A DNA stretch of 64,000 nt from Trifolium pratense (taxonomy: Eukaryota; Streptophyta; Magnoliopsida; Fabales; Fabaceae). This document shows positions 47,501 to 58,569 of this stretch, piece by piece. The position numbers were made by a program, and so were the translations under genes. Where the stretch lies: NCBI RefSeq assembly GCF_020283565.1, contig NC_060061.1:26015362-26079361 (forward strand). Reading direction: 5' to 3'. Each line of letters opens with the position of its first letter. Positions within the stretch are counted from its first letter, which is position 1. A model generated the notes under the pieces. That model was not told where the DNA came from and did not search any database. It was given only the letters and a program-made list of their open reading frames with translations.

Positions 47501-50500
47501 TTTAAGGACCTATTTGGACCTTTTTTCTTTAAGGGACCAATCTGAAACCAAAAATATCTTTAAGGGACCATTTTATTAATTAAGCCAAAAATAAATAAAC
47601 AAAAAACCTGATGGATGAAAGTAAGATACAATATAGTGAATGCATTATAAAGTCTATTGACTTGTTTAATCTAATGGTCACAAATTTTGGTCCAGAATGG
47701 ACAAATACATGTTTAGGTGCAGCCTAAACGGATCTGTGTCTCCTTTGTAATCGTTTGACTTAGTTTTGTTATATTTTTCTCTTTTCTCAGGGGGTAGCTT
47801 TAGCCCCTCCTTATAATTTTTCTTCTTCTTACTATGATAGCTATAAGTATATGATCTTATGAAGTACCGACATCTTTATGATTAGGCGTGTCACGATGTC
47901 TGAAACGTGTTGGTGTCCGACACTCGTATGACACTCCTACGACACGTGCCGAATAGCAGACCGATGTCCAAAAAAGTCAATTTTTCTTTTACTTTGACAC
48001 TCCTTCGGTCGGCGTCCGACACCTGTAAGACACTCATACAACACGTGTTGGACAAGTGTCGCAAAAATTTGTTTTTTCTTTACTTATACTCTCCTTAGAC
48101 ACATAACAGACATATCTACAAGAGTTAAAGATGTGTCAAAAAGGTAAAGAAAAAGGTAAAATATGTATTTTACCTTTTATTGATCAATATTTTTAGTTCT
48201 TTCGATAGTAGATGGATAAATAAAAGGTAAAATATTATTATATCTTGTTTTAAAACTTTTTTTAAGAAATAACTTGCTCAACTTAGATTTACATGTATAT
48301 ATTTTGATTCTAAATTTATATGTTTTATAAATATATAGCGGTGTCGATGTCTTATATTTTTTACATTAACGATGTCGCCGTATCCGTGTCGTGTCGTCGT
48401 GTTCGTGTCGGAGTCTTGCTCAATATATAGTTGAGATATTTAACTAAAATAAGCCAAAATATATTAAATTAGAAAGCACTAGCTCAAGGAAGAAATTCCA
48501 ACAAAAAACTACATTAAAAAAATAAAAAAGAATAATTTAAACACATGTAAAGAAGGATTAGACCACCACAAAATTTACAATGCGGCTATATCTTAACCCT
48601 CACATAAATTGAAGGTAGGTGTCATATGTTGATACCAATTAAATTCAGTCATATATGTCAAAGTCAAACATAAATAATTTTTTTATCAAAAAGTAATTTT
48701 GACTACTTTAATTTTTAAATAATTATATTTTAGGTTACTACTTTTCATTAATTATATTTTAGGTTACACATTTTCTTATCATTTACTAAAAAATACTTTT
48801 CACAAATCTTATTCATCTTTTCTTACGGATTCATCTTTTCTTTTTTCGTAAGATCAAATTTTTTCGCTGGTACTTCGCTTGTCACAGCGGCTTCACTTGT
48901 CACCGCGGCGATCTTCAAGGATCACAAGTGAATAGCGACAGCGACGGCAACAAACGAAGCGCCGACAAAAAAATTTGATCTTACGGAGAAGTAATCACCC
49001 CAAACATTAACTTTAGGGAGGGGAAATGTTAGTAAGCTGAGATAGATAGAAACCTAGACCTCCTTTAGTCAATAAAAAAAAAAAACCTAGCTCCTTTTTA
49101 AACTAGCTCCTTCAATGAATTAATTGTTAATTATTCAAATTTCAAAACCATGTTATTAAAGATGTTATTACTTCTCTCCTTCCACATAATTCAACACATG
49201 TGCCGCCCAAACCAAATGAAAACCCTCACAAATCTCTTTCTAAATAGTAAGAACTAAGAACCACAAAATTGGAGAGAACGAGACATAGCATTAATAGGTA
49301 AGACACAAAAAACTCCCAACCACTGAACCACTTAAGAATTGCAGACCAAATTCCTCCAAAATATCAAATTCAAACTAGAATTGTCATCTTTTTCATACCC
49401 CCTGAACACAACTATAGCCTGCATTAAGAACATCACGTCGAACTAAATTGTTCTTAATTGACAACCTGTTAATATATATAAAATCTCTACGAAAATAGAT
49501 AGACCTTCAAAAGAATAGATTTATTGTAATTTTGTAAATAATCTCTTTGTAAGTCACTAGTTCCACCTTAATCATATTGGTCAAAAAATGATAAATCTCT
49601 TTGACCAAATAACCTTCAATATAGTGTCAAGATGCCAGATCAACTTGTAAAAGAACATGGCCAACAATGTACAACACTCATCTCCTTGCTCCTCCTCTCA
49701 AATGAGATATTCCACCGATACTATTTATAAGAGACCGTTCATCTTCTCAGATTCATTGAATAATTTTATAACAAATACATTAATTATTGAATAAATTTAG
49801 AAAGGTGAAGTGCTTCTTATATAAATGACCAAATGAAGTATTATTTAGGAATACCCATGTTGATTTTTATTTTATTTTTGTCAAGTAGCCTAGTGGTTAT
49901 AAATTTCACCCATAAAGTGGATAAGTGTGATGACCGAGGTTCGAATCCCGTCCCGCTGCATATATAACGCAATGTTCTACCAACTGAGCTAAGATCACAT
50001 GACCTCATGTTGATTTTATTTGTACCTTAATTAATAATTGTAAAAATATCAATTAATTATGCTTCTTCTAAATTAAAATTGAAAAATGTTAACTAGTTTC
50101 CCTCGGGTAAAATGATCTTGGAACTTGTGTAATTGACCTTTTAAAAGGGTAAAGAACACTATTTTCAACACAAAAGTTACTTGTTTTAGTATCTTTAACT
50201 AGTGTCCCCAACTAGTTAGCATGACCCATTAAAATTCATCAATTTCTTATATAACAAAAATGGTACATTTAAATTAAAATTTCACACAATATATGCAGGT
50301 AATGCTTGTAGCTGGCTCTGAGACTTCAGCTACAACAATGGAATGGGCACTCTCACTTCTCCTAAACCATCCAGAAAAATTGAATGAGGTAAGGGTTGAG
50401 ATAGACACTTATTTGAAACAAGATGAACTTATGACTGAATCAGATGCTATGAAACTAAACTACTTGCAAAAAGTAATCATGGAAACACTTCGTTTATACC

Positions 50501-50922
50501 CTGTGGCTCCATTATTAATACCACATGAATCTTCCAATGATTGTATTGTTTGTGGATTTAATATACCAAAAGGGACAATGCTTCTTGTGAATCTATGGAC
50601 ACTACATAGAGACCCTAACTTATGGGTAAATCCAACATGGTTTGTGCCAGAGAGATTTGAAGAAGGTGAATTAGGTAATGATGAAATTTACAATATGCTT
50701 CCATTTGGTATTGGAAGAAGATCTTGTCCTGGTTCTGTTTTAGCAAAACGTTTTATGGGACATGCAATAGGATCTTTGATTCAAGCTTTTGAGTGGGAGA
50801 GAATAAGTGATGAAAAAATTGATATGAGTGATGGAATAGGGCTTACAATGCCTAAAGTTGAACCATTGGTTGCATTATGCAAGCCACGCCAAATTATGAT
50901 CAAGGCTTTGTCCAATATATAG
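44546..50922 (+). CDS. Cytochrome P450, CYP81-like (2 exons)
   Basis: Exon 1 is 44546-45448 (301 codons) and exon 2 is 50299-50922, giving 508 residues, a normal microsomal P450 length. The N-terminus has a hydrophobic anchor (about 8-25) followed by LKNLPPSPPSLPFIGHLH, the proline hinge. Exon 2 carries the I-helix oxygen-binding motif AGSETS (306-311), the K-helix ETLR (363-366), PERF (418-421) and the heme loop PFGIGRRSCPG (436-446, ligand Cys444). The single intron has GT/AG ends and sits just before the I-helix, as is usual for this clan. The sequence resembles CYP81 (CYP81E/Q) enzymes, which in legumes hydroxylate isoflavonoids and related phenolics, acting on the ER with P450 reductase. 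The substrate cannot be told from sequence. The intron is 4.85 kb and full of transposons. The start was chosen because MEETKW opens the anchor and its paralogue begins the same way. It looks intact. Confidence 0.93.
45590..45710 (+). repeat. SINE remnant in the CYP81 intron
   Basis: GTCTAACGACTAGAAATTCCACC...GTAGGGTGTTTGAACTCC...GCATATATAATGTGATGTCC parallels the sequences at 49875 and 56520. A degraded B box (TTTGAACTCC) is visible. Confidence 0.45.
46185..46350 (+). repeat. SINE copy in the CYP81 intron
   Basis: The text GATTGACGCTGAACTTGATA...GAGAAAACTGGAACCAC...TGTCAGAACTGACTC is closely related to 52838-52968. It carries a CACAGTTCGATCTC B-box-like segment. It belongs to one SINE family present at least twice in the window. 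Confidence 0.55.
47283..47586. mobile_element. Mutator-type foldback MITE, 304 bp
   Basis: This is an almost complete palindrome. It starts GGCTTAATTAGTAAAATGG and ends with the inverse CCATTTTATTAATTAAGCC. A perfect 9-bp duplication AAAAATAAA lies at 47274-47282 and 47587-47595. A 9-bp duplication is the mark of MULE insertion. The interior repeats GGTCCCTTAAAG / CTTTAAGGGACC words. It sits in the CYP81 intron. Confidence 0.88.
47880..48425. repeat. GTGTCGGACAC-rich interspersed repeat
   Basis: The stretch is rich in GTGTCC-GACACTCG, ACACGTG and TCGTGTCGTGTCGTCG words, arranged in partly inverted order at the two ends. Text of this kind recurs widely in plant genomes as an unclassified repeat. 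No gene is present. Confidence 0.4.
48591..48996. mobile_element. Foldback element, copy 2 (truncated, CYP81 intron)
   Basis: It begins AACCCTCACATAAATTGAAGG and keeps the left arm with ATTAAATTCAGTCATAT and AATAATTATATTTTAGG. It then has the central CTTCGCTTGTC / GCGACAGCGACGGC region. The right arm is cut short after AAATTTGATCTTACGG near 48988. The family is that of 43612 and 54431. Confidence 0.7.
49870..50005 (+). repeat. SINE-like copy in the CYP81 intron
   Basis: GTCAAGTAGCCTAGTGGTTA (A-box-like), a GAGGTTCGAATCCCG B box, then GCATATATAACGCAATG and CTACCAACTGAGCTAAG. It has the same arrangement as 45590 and 56520. Confidence 0.55.
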
Positions 50923-52310
50923 TAAGTTATGTATTTTTTATACAATTTGTGGTGTGGGTAACTAAGTAAAAAATATGTATAAAAAACTAAAATAAAAGTG
51001 GACATGAAAAGTTTGTCGTTAAATTTCTATATAATGTCAACCTTAGGAAGAGGAAATGTTGACATAAAGACACTTGTGATTTGTGAATGTGGGTGTTTGA
51101 AGTTAAAAGTTAACTAGTATAATATTTGTGCGTACGCAGCGTCGCAGCGTTGTTGCAATATTTTTTTATTGTAGGACGAATATTGTATAGTACGAAATTA
51201 GTCTTGTTATAAAATTATTCTTCATTGCAAAGATTTTTATCTGGTGTATGATAGTTATAGAGTAAGGTAAAATTATTTGTGATAATATGAACGAAAATTA
51301 TTTTTCTATCATTTTGAAACAGATGGATTAGTAATATGGGTTCCTATTACATCGTGCATACTTGTAGTTATTTTAGGCATCGTTGATAAATATATATCAT
51401 GTATCTTTTCATCGCTCGTTTATTTGAATTATAAATATTTACTAAATAGTAAAATTGATAAATTCAATTAAGAAATATTTTTGTTTATAATTAAAAAATT
51501 TATATATTAGTTACTTAAATTTTTCATCAAGAACAACTTATTCCCTATGTATATTAGTTATTTAAATTTTTCATAAGCAAAAACTTGTTCCCTGTCTTTA
51601 TTTGAACACCCCTATTTTAGAGAAAATTATTTCATAAAAAAAAAAACACAATTTAATTGTTTATAAATATTATTGCGATTTTTTATTTTTTTTCATAAAA
51701 AATAATCAATTCTCACTATTATGAGTAATGCATATTTTTTAAAAAAAGATTTTGCTGAATGATTTGGTAAATAATATTTAATCATTATTATTATTGTAAC
51801 TTTCTAAAAAATAAGAAAAAAATGAATTCAAAACATATTCATTTAATTATAAATTTAAAAGATATTTTTTTTTGAAATAATAAATTTAAAAGATTTAATA
51901 GGCTGATATATTCAAATTTCAAATGTACTATAAAAATTGCGACGATTGTTTTTTAAATACATCTTTAGGTCCAAAGTTGGGGGGATATGAGAGTGGTGTA
52001 GGAGAGGGGAAGCATGGTGTAAGGAAGAAGATGGGAAGTTAAGGGGTAGGAATCGCAGACTGGAGATTATGGGGATTGTTAAGGGTAGAGAAGGCAGGGG
52101 TCTGAAGTAGAGAAGGCAGGTGTAATAGCAAACCTACACATGGATTTTTCCCTACTGTGTATATCAATTACTTCTTGCAGTTCTTTTTATAAATAAATCT
52201 AAAAAATTATTTCTCCATCTTTATAAGAAACACTCTTTAAATTTATTTTTTGTGAAATACACAATTCAATTTGTATCCTTATTAAATAAAATCAAATAAT
52301 TGTCTCTGTG
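50923..52310. other. CYP81 3' flank and AT-rich spacer
   Basis: The first ~200 bp should contain the 3' UTR. The rest is AT-rich with no gene or delimited repeat that I can support. Confidence 0.4.
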
Positions 52311-52430
52311 AGTTTAGTTCAGTTGGCAGGGACATCACACTATATATGTGCAGTAGGCAGAGTTCGAACCTCGTACACTCTATTCATCTTTAAGGTGGAT
52401 TTTCTAGCTCAGTGGCTACTTAACCAAAAA
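52310..52430 (+). repeat. SINE-like sequence with A and B boxes
   Basis: TTTAGTTCAGTTGGCAGGG (A-box-like) and GCAGAGTTCGAACCTCG (B box) are spaced about 35 bp apart. GATTTTCTAGCTCAGTGGC follows. It is similar in plan to 40365. Confidence 0.5.
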
Positions 52431-52483
52431 TAAAAATAAAAAATTCATTCAAATGCTAGTGCATTAATTAGAGAGACGAGGAG

Positions 52484-52660
52484 TGCTAGCAACACACTCT
52501 TTAACAAACACACTCTAACACACTCTCTTCTATTGGTTAAAATTTATATGGGTCCCATAAAAGTTATATGGGTCCACATTTTTTTATGGGACCCATGTGA
52601 ATTTCAACCAATAAAAGAGAGTGTGTTGGAGTGTGTTTGTTAAAGAGTGTGTTGCTAGCA
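52484..52660. mobile_element. Palindromic MITE, 177 bp
   Basis: TGCTAGCAACACACTCTTT at the left is exactly inverted at the right (AAAGAGTGTGTTGCTAGCA), and the whole body pairs (ACACACTC... / ...GAGTGTGT). The target duplication is not clear. A lone Stowaway-type end ACCAGAGGGAGTA follows at about 52785. Confidence 0.75.
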
Positions 52661-52837
52661 TTATTCTTAGATCGAGAGACATATTTTTCATGCTACGCTA
52701 GGGTTAATTTTTAAATAAAATTATTAATGATAAAAATTAGCTTCCTTAGTTTGTATATTTTTTTAAAATGTTTCTTATAAAAAATACCAGAGGGAGTAAT
52801 AAAAATGATCAATTAAGATCAATCAAGAAAAATCAAT

Positions 52838-52968
52838 CGTTAGTTGGTTCAGTGGTGATTGATACTGAACTTGGTAGGGAGAACCACGGTTCCATCCCCC
52901 GCAATTGCGATCAGGAGAGAGCTGGAATCACTTGATGTCAGAACTGACCCTCAAACTAGATTAAACTG
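52838..52968 (+). repeat. SINE copy interrupted by a solo LTR
   Basis: GTTAGTTGGTTCAGTGGTGA (A-box-like), CACGGTTCCATCCCC (B-box-like), then GAGAGCTGGAATCACTTGATG and TCAGAACTGACCCTCAAAC. It closely matches 46185-46350. Its right end is where the solo LTR begins. Confidence 0.6.
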
Positions 52969-54255
52969 TGTAACACCCCGATTTTTAAAACCAAAAAGAG
53001 GGCATTATTTTTTTTAAAAAAACAACATGCTAAATAAAATATTTATCAGAGTGCGCGTGAAACTCTTTACAAGCTCATTCATTAAACCATACAAACAGAA
53101 ATCAATATACAATATCAAAGATTGTATTTCACGGGCTTCCGAGAAGCAAAGTGTGCACCTGAATAATTTACATTCCAAAAGGATACATCAAGTTCACAAA
53201 CCTAAACAAAACAGAACTCGTGAACCGAATGTATCGCACGGCCAAAAGGCACTAAACATGTCTGAGTATACTATACAGTCATCCAAAAGAAACTAGGCCC
53301 TAAGCCTAAACAAAAATGTAGCCTAACCAAAGCTACCATCTACTCTCCGGCATAATCCACGAAGTCCTCGCCATCCTCACGACCAACGGCCTCAAGTGGC
53401 ACACCATCATCTCGGCAAGCTTCCAATTTCAAACAACTTCGAACAATTCTACACTTTCGCGCGCCCTTAAGCAAGTGATTCTCTACACTTTTCCTTAGAG
53501 CTTCCAAGCTTGAAATGGAACCAAATGGTGAAGAATGGAAAATTTGGTGAAGTTAGGGAATGGAAAAAGGCACTCACGGCCAAGACAAAGAAGAGGAGAG
53601 GTTTTGTGATATTTTCTAAGTCCACAAAATGTGTCAAAAGTCTCCTATGTAATAAGCTCATGATCAATTATATCCACTTGATCAAAAGGCAACTTCTCTA
53701 GGCCAATCCTAGCCCTCCATTTCACTTTAACAAATATCTAGATATTTTCTCTCACGCCCCACAGCTCTCGCGCGCCGCGACGAGCAAAACTCGTAAAAAC
53801 AGAAAACTTACGGAACGGAAGTCCGTCTTAAAATATTTCCAAAACTTATTGCCGAATCTTTTTCCGCGACTGTAATTTTCTTCCACACCCTTGAAAATTA
53901 TTCTCAGGACATATCCTAACTCGCGCAGATATATAAAACTTCCATCTAAAATTTTACTGAATTCAGAAACCGTAAAATTTTACAACAGCGGGTAAAATTC
54001 TCACTCGTTTTTCCAAAAGCGAGAATAATCCAAAACTCGTCATTCTGAATTTACATAAACCTTCTCATTCATAAAAGAGGATTACAACCCAAAAGTCTGT
54101 GTCTTTCCAGCGCACGAGCACAAAACAGACTCCATTTCAGCAAAAATCCTATTTTTGCGACGATACTCACTAAAATACTTAACCAAAAACCCTAAAACCT
54201 CTTAGCCATTATTTATTTCCTCACACAAAAGTACTGTGGAATTACGGGTCTTACA
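52969..54255 (-). mobile_element. Solo LTR of a gypsy-type element
   Basis: On the plus strand it begins TGTAACACCCCG and ends CGGGTCTTACA, giving TGTAAGACCCG...GGGGTGTTACA on the minus strand, a common plant gypsy LTR form. Length is 1287 bp. Flanks AACTG and AAGTG form a 4-of-5 target duplication. There is no internal domain on either side, so it is a solo LTR left by LTR-LTR recombination. Open frames inside have no domain. Confidence 0.7.
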
Positions 54256-54430
54256 AAGTGCTTGTGAAAGAAAAAAAAATTAATCAAGAGAACCAACTAT
54301 TAATATCAAGTATTAAGGTCAACCCATCAATCTTGTCCAAAAAAAAATCATATTAAAACCATTTTTTTCGTATAAAAAACCAATTATTCATTTATTTATC
54401 TATATATAAATAAAGGTGACTATTTCTCTA

Positions 54431-55380
54431 CCCTCACATAAATCGAGGGCATATGCCCTATGCTGATGTGGCACCAATGAAATTCATCCACATGTATCTA
54501 AGTCAAACATAAATAATATTTTACCACAAAGTAATTTTAACTACTTTTATTTTCAATTAATTATATTTTAAGTTACTATTTTTCTTTAATTATATTTTAG
54601 GCTATTTGTGTAAACGCTTCACTTTAATTACCATCAATTTTCATCACAACAAGCTTCAACCACCAAATTTTATGATCAACCACCAAAATTTCACTGCTTC
54701 TTTCTCCATTCTTATCATTGGCTACCAATTTTTCGCTTCACTTGTAATCCTTCCTTCAACAAGACACTTCTTCTTCGTCGTGGTCTTCTTCTTCACCGTG
54801 ACAGCTTCTTCTCTTCTGCAATTGTCGTCGTCGCTGTTTCTCCTCTCCTGCAATTGCCGCTTCTTCTTGCCCTTCCTCCAACCTTCAAACACTCATTCAC
54901 CTCTTCCGGAATCACTTGTCCATCATCGGCTATGTTTGTTCCAAAATCGGATTGGCTAGGTAACCTTGATTTTATTTTTTATTCTGTTGTATGTTTTAAT
55001 CACTCTCTGATTTCTTCTTAAGCTTGAAGGTGAAATCAGAGAGCGAATCTGAAGGTGAAATCAGAACGAAGATGAATTGAAAGTTTTTTGAAAATAAGAA
55101 GAAAGCTTTTTTTTTAATGCGAAGAAGAAAGTTATTTGAGACCGTAAAACAATTTGAAGAATAAGCAAACAAATTAGAAGCAATTAGGATCAAAATGTAA
55201 ATTCATAGATATAATACTTAAAATATAATTAATTTAAAAATCAAAGTAGTTAAAATTACTTTATGGTAAAAAATTAATTATGTTTGACTTAAATACATGT
55301 GGATGAATTTAATTAGTGTCACATTATGCTACGCCAGCACAGAGCATATATATACCCTCAATTTATGAGATGGTTAATTA
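54431..55380. mobile_element. Foldback element, copy 3 (upstream of the CYP81 pseudogene)
   Basis: It begins ACCCTCACATAAATCGAGGG and ends with the inverse CCCTCAATTTATGAGATGG. Arms share CCCTATGCTGATG and AAATTCATCCACATG text with copy 1. The central part (54600-55200) is different, with CTTCTTC-rich sequence. Its right end lies about 80 bp before the pseudogene start, matching the position of copy 1 at the intact gene. Confidence 0.72.
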
Positions 55381-55460
55381 GAAAAAAGACATAAATAAAC
55401 TACCACCACTTTCTCATGACTTTAAATAGAAAGTTCCAAGCACTATATTGGACTACCAAA

Positions 55461-56394
55461 ATGGAAGAAACAAAATTCACATCCTTCTAAAATTTATGAG
55501 AGGGTTAATTAGAAAAAAAGACATAAATAAACTACCACCACTTTCTCATCCTTCTAAAATTCACACTAAAGAAACAAGCCAAGCACAAAAACCTCCCTCC
55601 TTCCCCACCTTCTTTACCAATTATAGGTCATCTTCATCTCTTCAAACAACCCTTACATCGTAGTCTCAACAGGCTTACAAAAATCTACGGCCACGTGTTC
55701 TTCCTCCACGTGGGCACACACAACATCCTTGTCGTCTCTTCACCTTCAGCGGTAGAATGTTTGTCAAATAATGACATTACATTCGCAAATCGTACGTCTC
55801 TAACACTTGCTGGTAAATATCTCCATTACAATAATACGATGTTAGGTTATTCTTCCTACGGTGAACTTTGGCGCAAACTACGTCGCTTAACAACAACAGA
55901 GCTTTTTTCCACCAATTGTCTTGCCATGTTAACCAATGTTCGAGAGGAAGAAGTGAAATTGTTAGTTAAGCAAATATTCGAAGGGTGCAAAGGACAATTA
56001 ATGTCAAAGGTTGATCTCAAAACAAAAACATTAGAACTTTCTTTTAACATCATGTTGAGAGTGATATCGGGGAAATGATACTATGGTGAGGACGCGGTTG
56101 CAGTAGAAGGAAAGGAGTTTCAAATTTTAATGAATGAATATGTAGAGCTTCTTGGAAATGGGAATTTGAATGATTTCTTTTTCTATACTAAAATGGATTG
56201 ATTTTCAAGGGAAGAAAAAAAAGATGGTGAATTTGATGAAAAAAATGGATTGCTTCCTTCAAAAGCTACTTGATGAGAAACGAATAAATTGGAGCAATGA
56301 TCAAAGAAATATGACGTTGATTGATGTTATGTTGGACTTGCAACAAAAGGAACCAGAATTCTATACACATGAAATAGTGAAAGGAGTTATTTTG
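55461..56394 (+). pseudogene. CYP81-like exon 1, broken tandem copy
   Basis: This is a close copy of exon 1 of the gene at 44546, roughly 95% identical by eye. Damage: after MEETK an insertion of about 60 bp (near 55490-55548) repeats the leader text at 55364-55420 and introduces stops. One Glu codon of the AVEEC segment is deleted in frame. A CGA-to-TGA change at about 56076-56078 follows VISGK. One base is gained near 56183, shifting the frame before WIDFQGK. The exon ends at the same GTGAGA donor as the intact gene, but no second exon with I-helix or heme motifs follows. No P450 activity is possible. The Arg-to-stop and frameshift are not shared with the intact copy, so decay followed the duplication. 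Confidence 0.92.
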
Positions 56395-56514
56395 GTGAGA
56401 ATCCTTATCTAACGTTCAATTTCTTAGCAATTTTTTGTTTTTGTTTTCTCCACTCTACCCCTCGAAGATTTGAAGGTATTTTTTCAATAATCAATAAGAA
56501 CAAGTTACATAAGT

Positions 56515-56645
56515 AAATATGCATGTGGTAGCATAATATCTAGAAACTTCACCCTCTAGGTGTAAATAAGTGGGGTGTCTAGAGTTCAAACTTCGACACC
56601 TGTATATATACTATCAACTGAGTTAAGTTCACAGAGATAATTTTA
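56515..56645 (+). repeat. SINE remnant
   Basis: CTAGAAACTTCACCCTCTAGG...GTGGGGTGTCTAGAGTTCAAACTTCG...CTATCAACTGAGTTAAG matches the plan of 45590 and 49870. The B box is degraded to GAGTTCAAACTTC. Confidence 0.45.
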
Positions 56646-56903
56646 ACCGACTTTTTCTTCACATGCATATGAGTTGTTCGCATTGAATATTGAGTAAATA
56701 CTTTCAAATTTTCAACTAAGTTAAGTCTCACCATTTTTGTGGTCAACAAATTTTATTTAGCAATAATCAAAATTTCAAAATCACTAAATCCAAATTATTC
56801 TTATTATCATTCGTCTTGATTTTTTTCTTCCTTGTATTTTTTGAAGAACTTTTTTCTTCTTGTATTAGTATACTTCCTCGTCATAAATGTCATTTAAAAA
56901 AAA

Positions 56904-57270
56904 TTGTGCTTAAATGTGGATGAAGTAGGCAGTACAAGTGGTACTAAATTCCAATATAAAAAAAAAAAAAGTCTTAAGGGACATAATAAGCTGCTCACAA
57001 ATTCTCTCAAGAGTGTGATGGGTTTAAGTAGTGCAATGTGTACGTATTGTCGAGACATAGAAGAAACAACATTGCATGTCTTAAGGGACTGTCCTTTAGC
57101 TAAGGAGTTTTGGATGCAAGTTTTTCCGGTGACTAGTAGTAGAGGAGGTTTTTTTATAGCCGAGCTACAAGATTGAATTTGTTTTAATTTAGATAATCAT
57201 ATTATGTGGAATAGCAGCGGATCTTGGTGTAGTTTTTGGGCCACTGCTTGTCATTGTATGTGGATCCGAT
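56904..57270 (+). pseudogene. 5'-truncated LINE remnant (zf-RVT region)
   Basis: A short frame reads LLTNSLKSVMGLSSAMC, then TYCRDIEETTLHVLRDC and AKEFWMQV. The Cys-x2-Cys...His...Cys pattern is the zinc-binding reverse-transcriptase-associated domain near the C-terminus of plant LINE ORF2. After a stop, text like HIMWNSSGSWCSFWATAC matches the linker to the LINE RNase H. No upstream reverse transcriptase is present, as expected for a 5'-truncated LINE insertion. Confidence 0.75.
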
Positions 57271-57455
57271 TTGTTTTTTTTTACCTAAATTTAAAAATAA
57301 CCGTTTAAAAATTGGATTTAAAAAATGACCGTTTTTAAATTTGGTTTGGTTAAAAAAACTGGTTATGTATCCGTAACCAAATTTATAACCAGTTTTATAA
57401 CTGATTTATAATAAAATATGATTATGGTTATGAATCCGAATCCAAATCCAATTAA

Positions 57456-58439
57456 AGGGGGTGTATTGGATTAGAATTTCATAGGATTTTAATAGACTTT
57501 TTTATGATAAAAAAATCTTGTGGTATTCAATTAAGACTTTTACAAAAGTTAAATAAATCTTGTGGTATTCAATTAAGACAATTAAGATTTTTTTTTCAAG
57601 GCAACAAAATCTGTTAGTATTCAATTGAGATTTCTCACCCTTTATAAAATGTCCATTGGTATTCAAAAGTCTACGGATTTTGATAGATTTGACTGTATAA
57701 TGGATTTTGGAAGACTTTTTAGTTCAAAATATACATAAAACAATCATCCAAGAATCTCACCCAAACCCCCAAGACTTTTTATAATTTTACAAGACTTTTC
57801 TTTCCACCGACATGAGTACCATCAAGTTCTTTCACAAAGCTTGAATATATTTATGCATAATAACCTGTCTGAAATCTTGTTCATTGTTGTTACTATATGT
57901 TCACGCAAGCATAGCAAAAATCTCTCTGTATATGCCAAAATCTTGTTCATTGTTCTTTGCAAAAATCTCTATATATATGCAAAAATCTCGTTCATTGTTA
58001 CTATAGTTAGAAATCTTGTTCATTGTTCTTACTATATGTTCCCCCTAATGATTTAATCTGCAACCTTTTTTTTTTTTTTCATCAACCTGTTAAATTGTTT
58101 ACAAAGCTTATTTCTTTTACAAGGTTAATGAGTCATTGATGTTATTTTTTATTGATTCCTTGGTCGTTTAAGGAATTATTGATTGGTTAATTATATTTTT
58201 AGAAGGAATTTATTGACTCATTTAAATCTTAAAAATTCATAAAGTATTTTGAAATCTCAAAAATCTATGTCATAAAATCTCACAGATTCTTGTGTTAAAA
58301 TCTTGATTATAAAGAGTCTTTCAAAAAAGTCTTATAAAATCTCACAAAATCAATATAATCTCACAAAGTCTTTTAAAATCTTCAAGATTTTTTTTTTTGT
58401 CAAAATAGTCTTTTGAAATCTCAATCCAATACACCCCCC
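57456..58439. mobile_element. PIF/Harbinger-type non-autonomous element (984 bp)
   Basis: The left end AGGGGGTGTATTGGATT and right end AATCCAATACACCCCCC are inverted repeats with one terminal mismatch. They are flanked by TAA at 57453-57455 and 58440-58442. A TAA duplication and G-rich GTGTATTGG terminus fit PIF/Harbinger. The interior repeats TCTTGTGGTATTCAATTAAGA and CTTGTTCATTGTT words and encodes nothing. Confidence 0.82.
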
Positions 58440-58569
58440 TAAATGGTTTTGGTTTGGATATGGTTTGAATTGTCAAATTATCCGACCATGCACACCCCTA
58501 AAGACAGGTGACTTTTAGGCCATTGTCCTACGTTTGATCAATCGTATGTACTACAACTTGCCACCTGTC

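Noticed and set aside
54606..54959. 117-residue ORF with hydrophobic stretches
   Set aside because: It lies inside foldback copy 3, is driven by CTTCTTC low-complexity sequence and has no recognisable domain.
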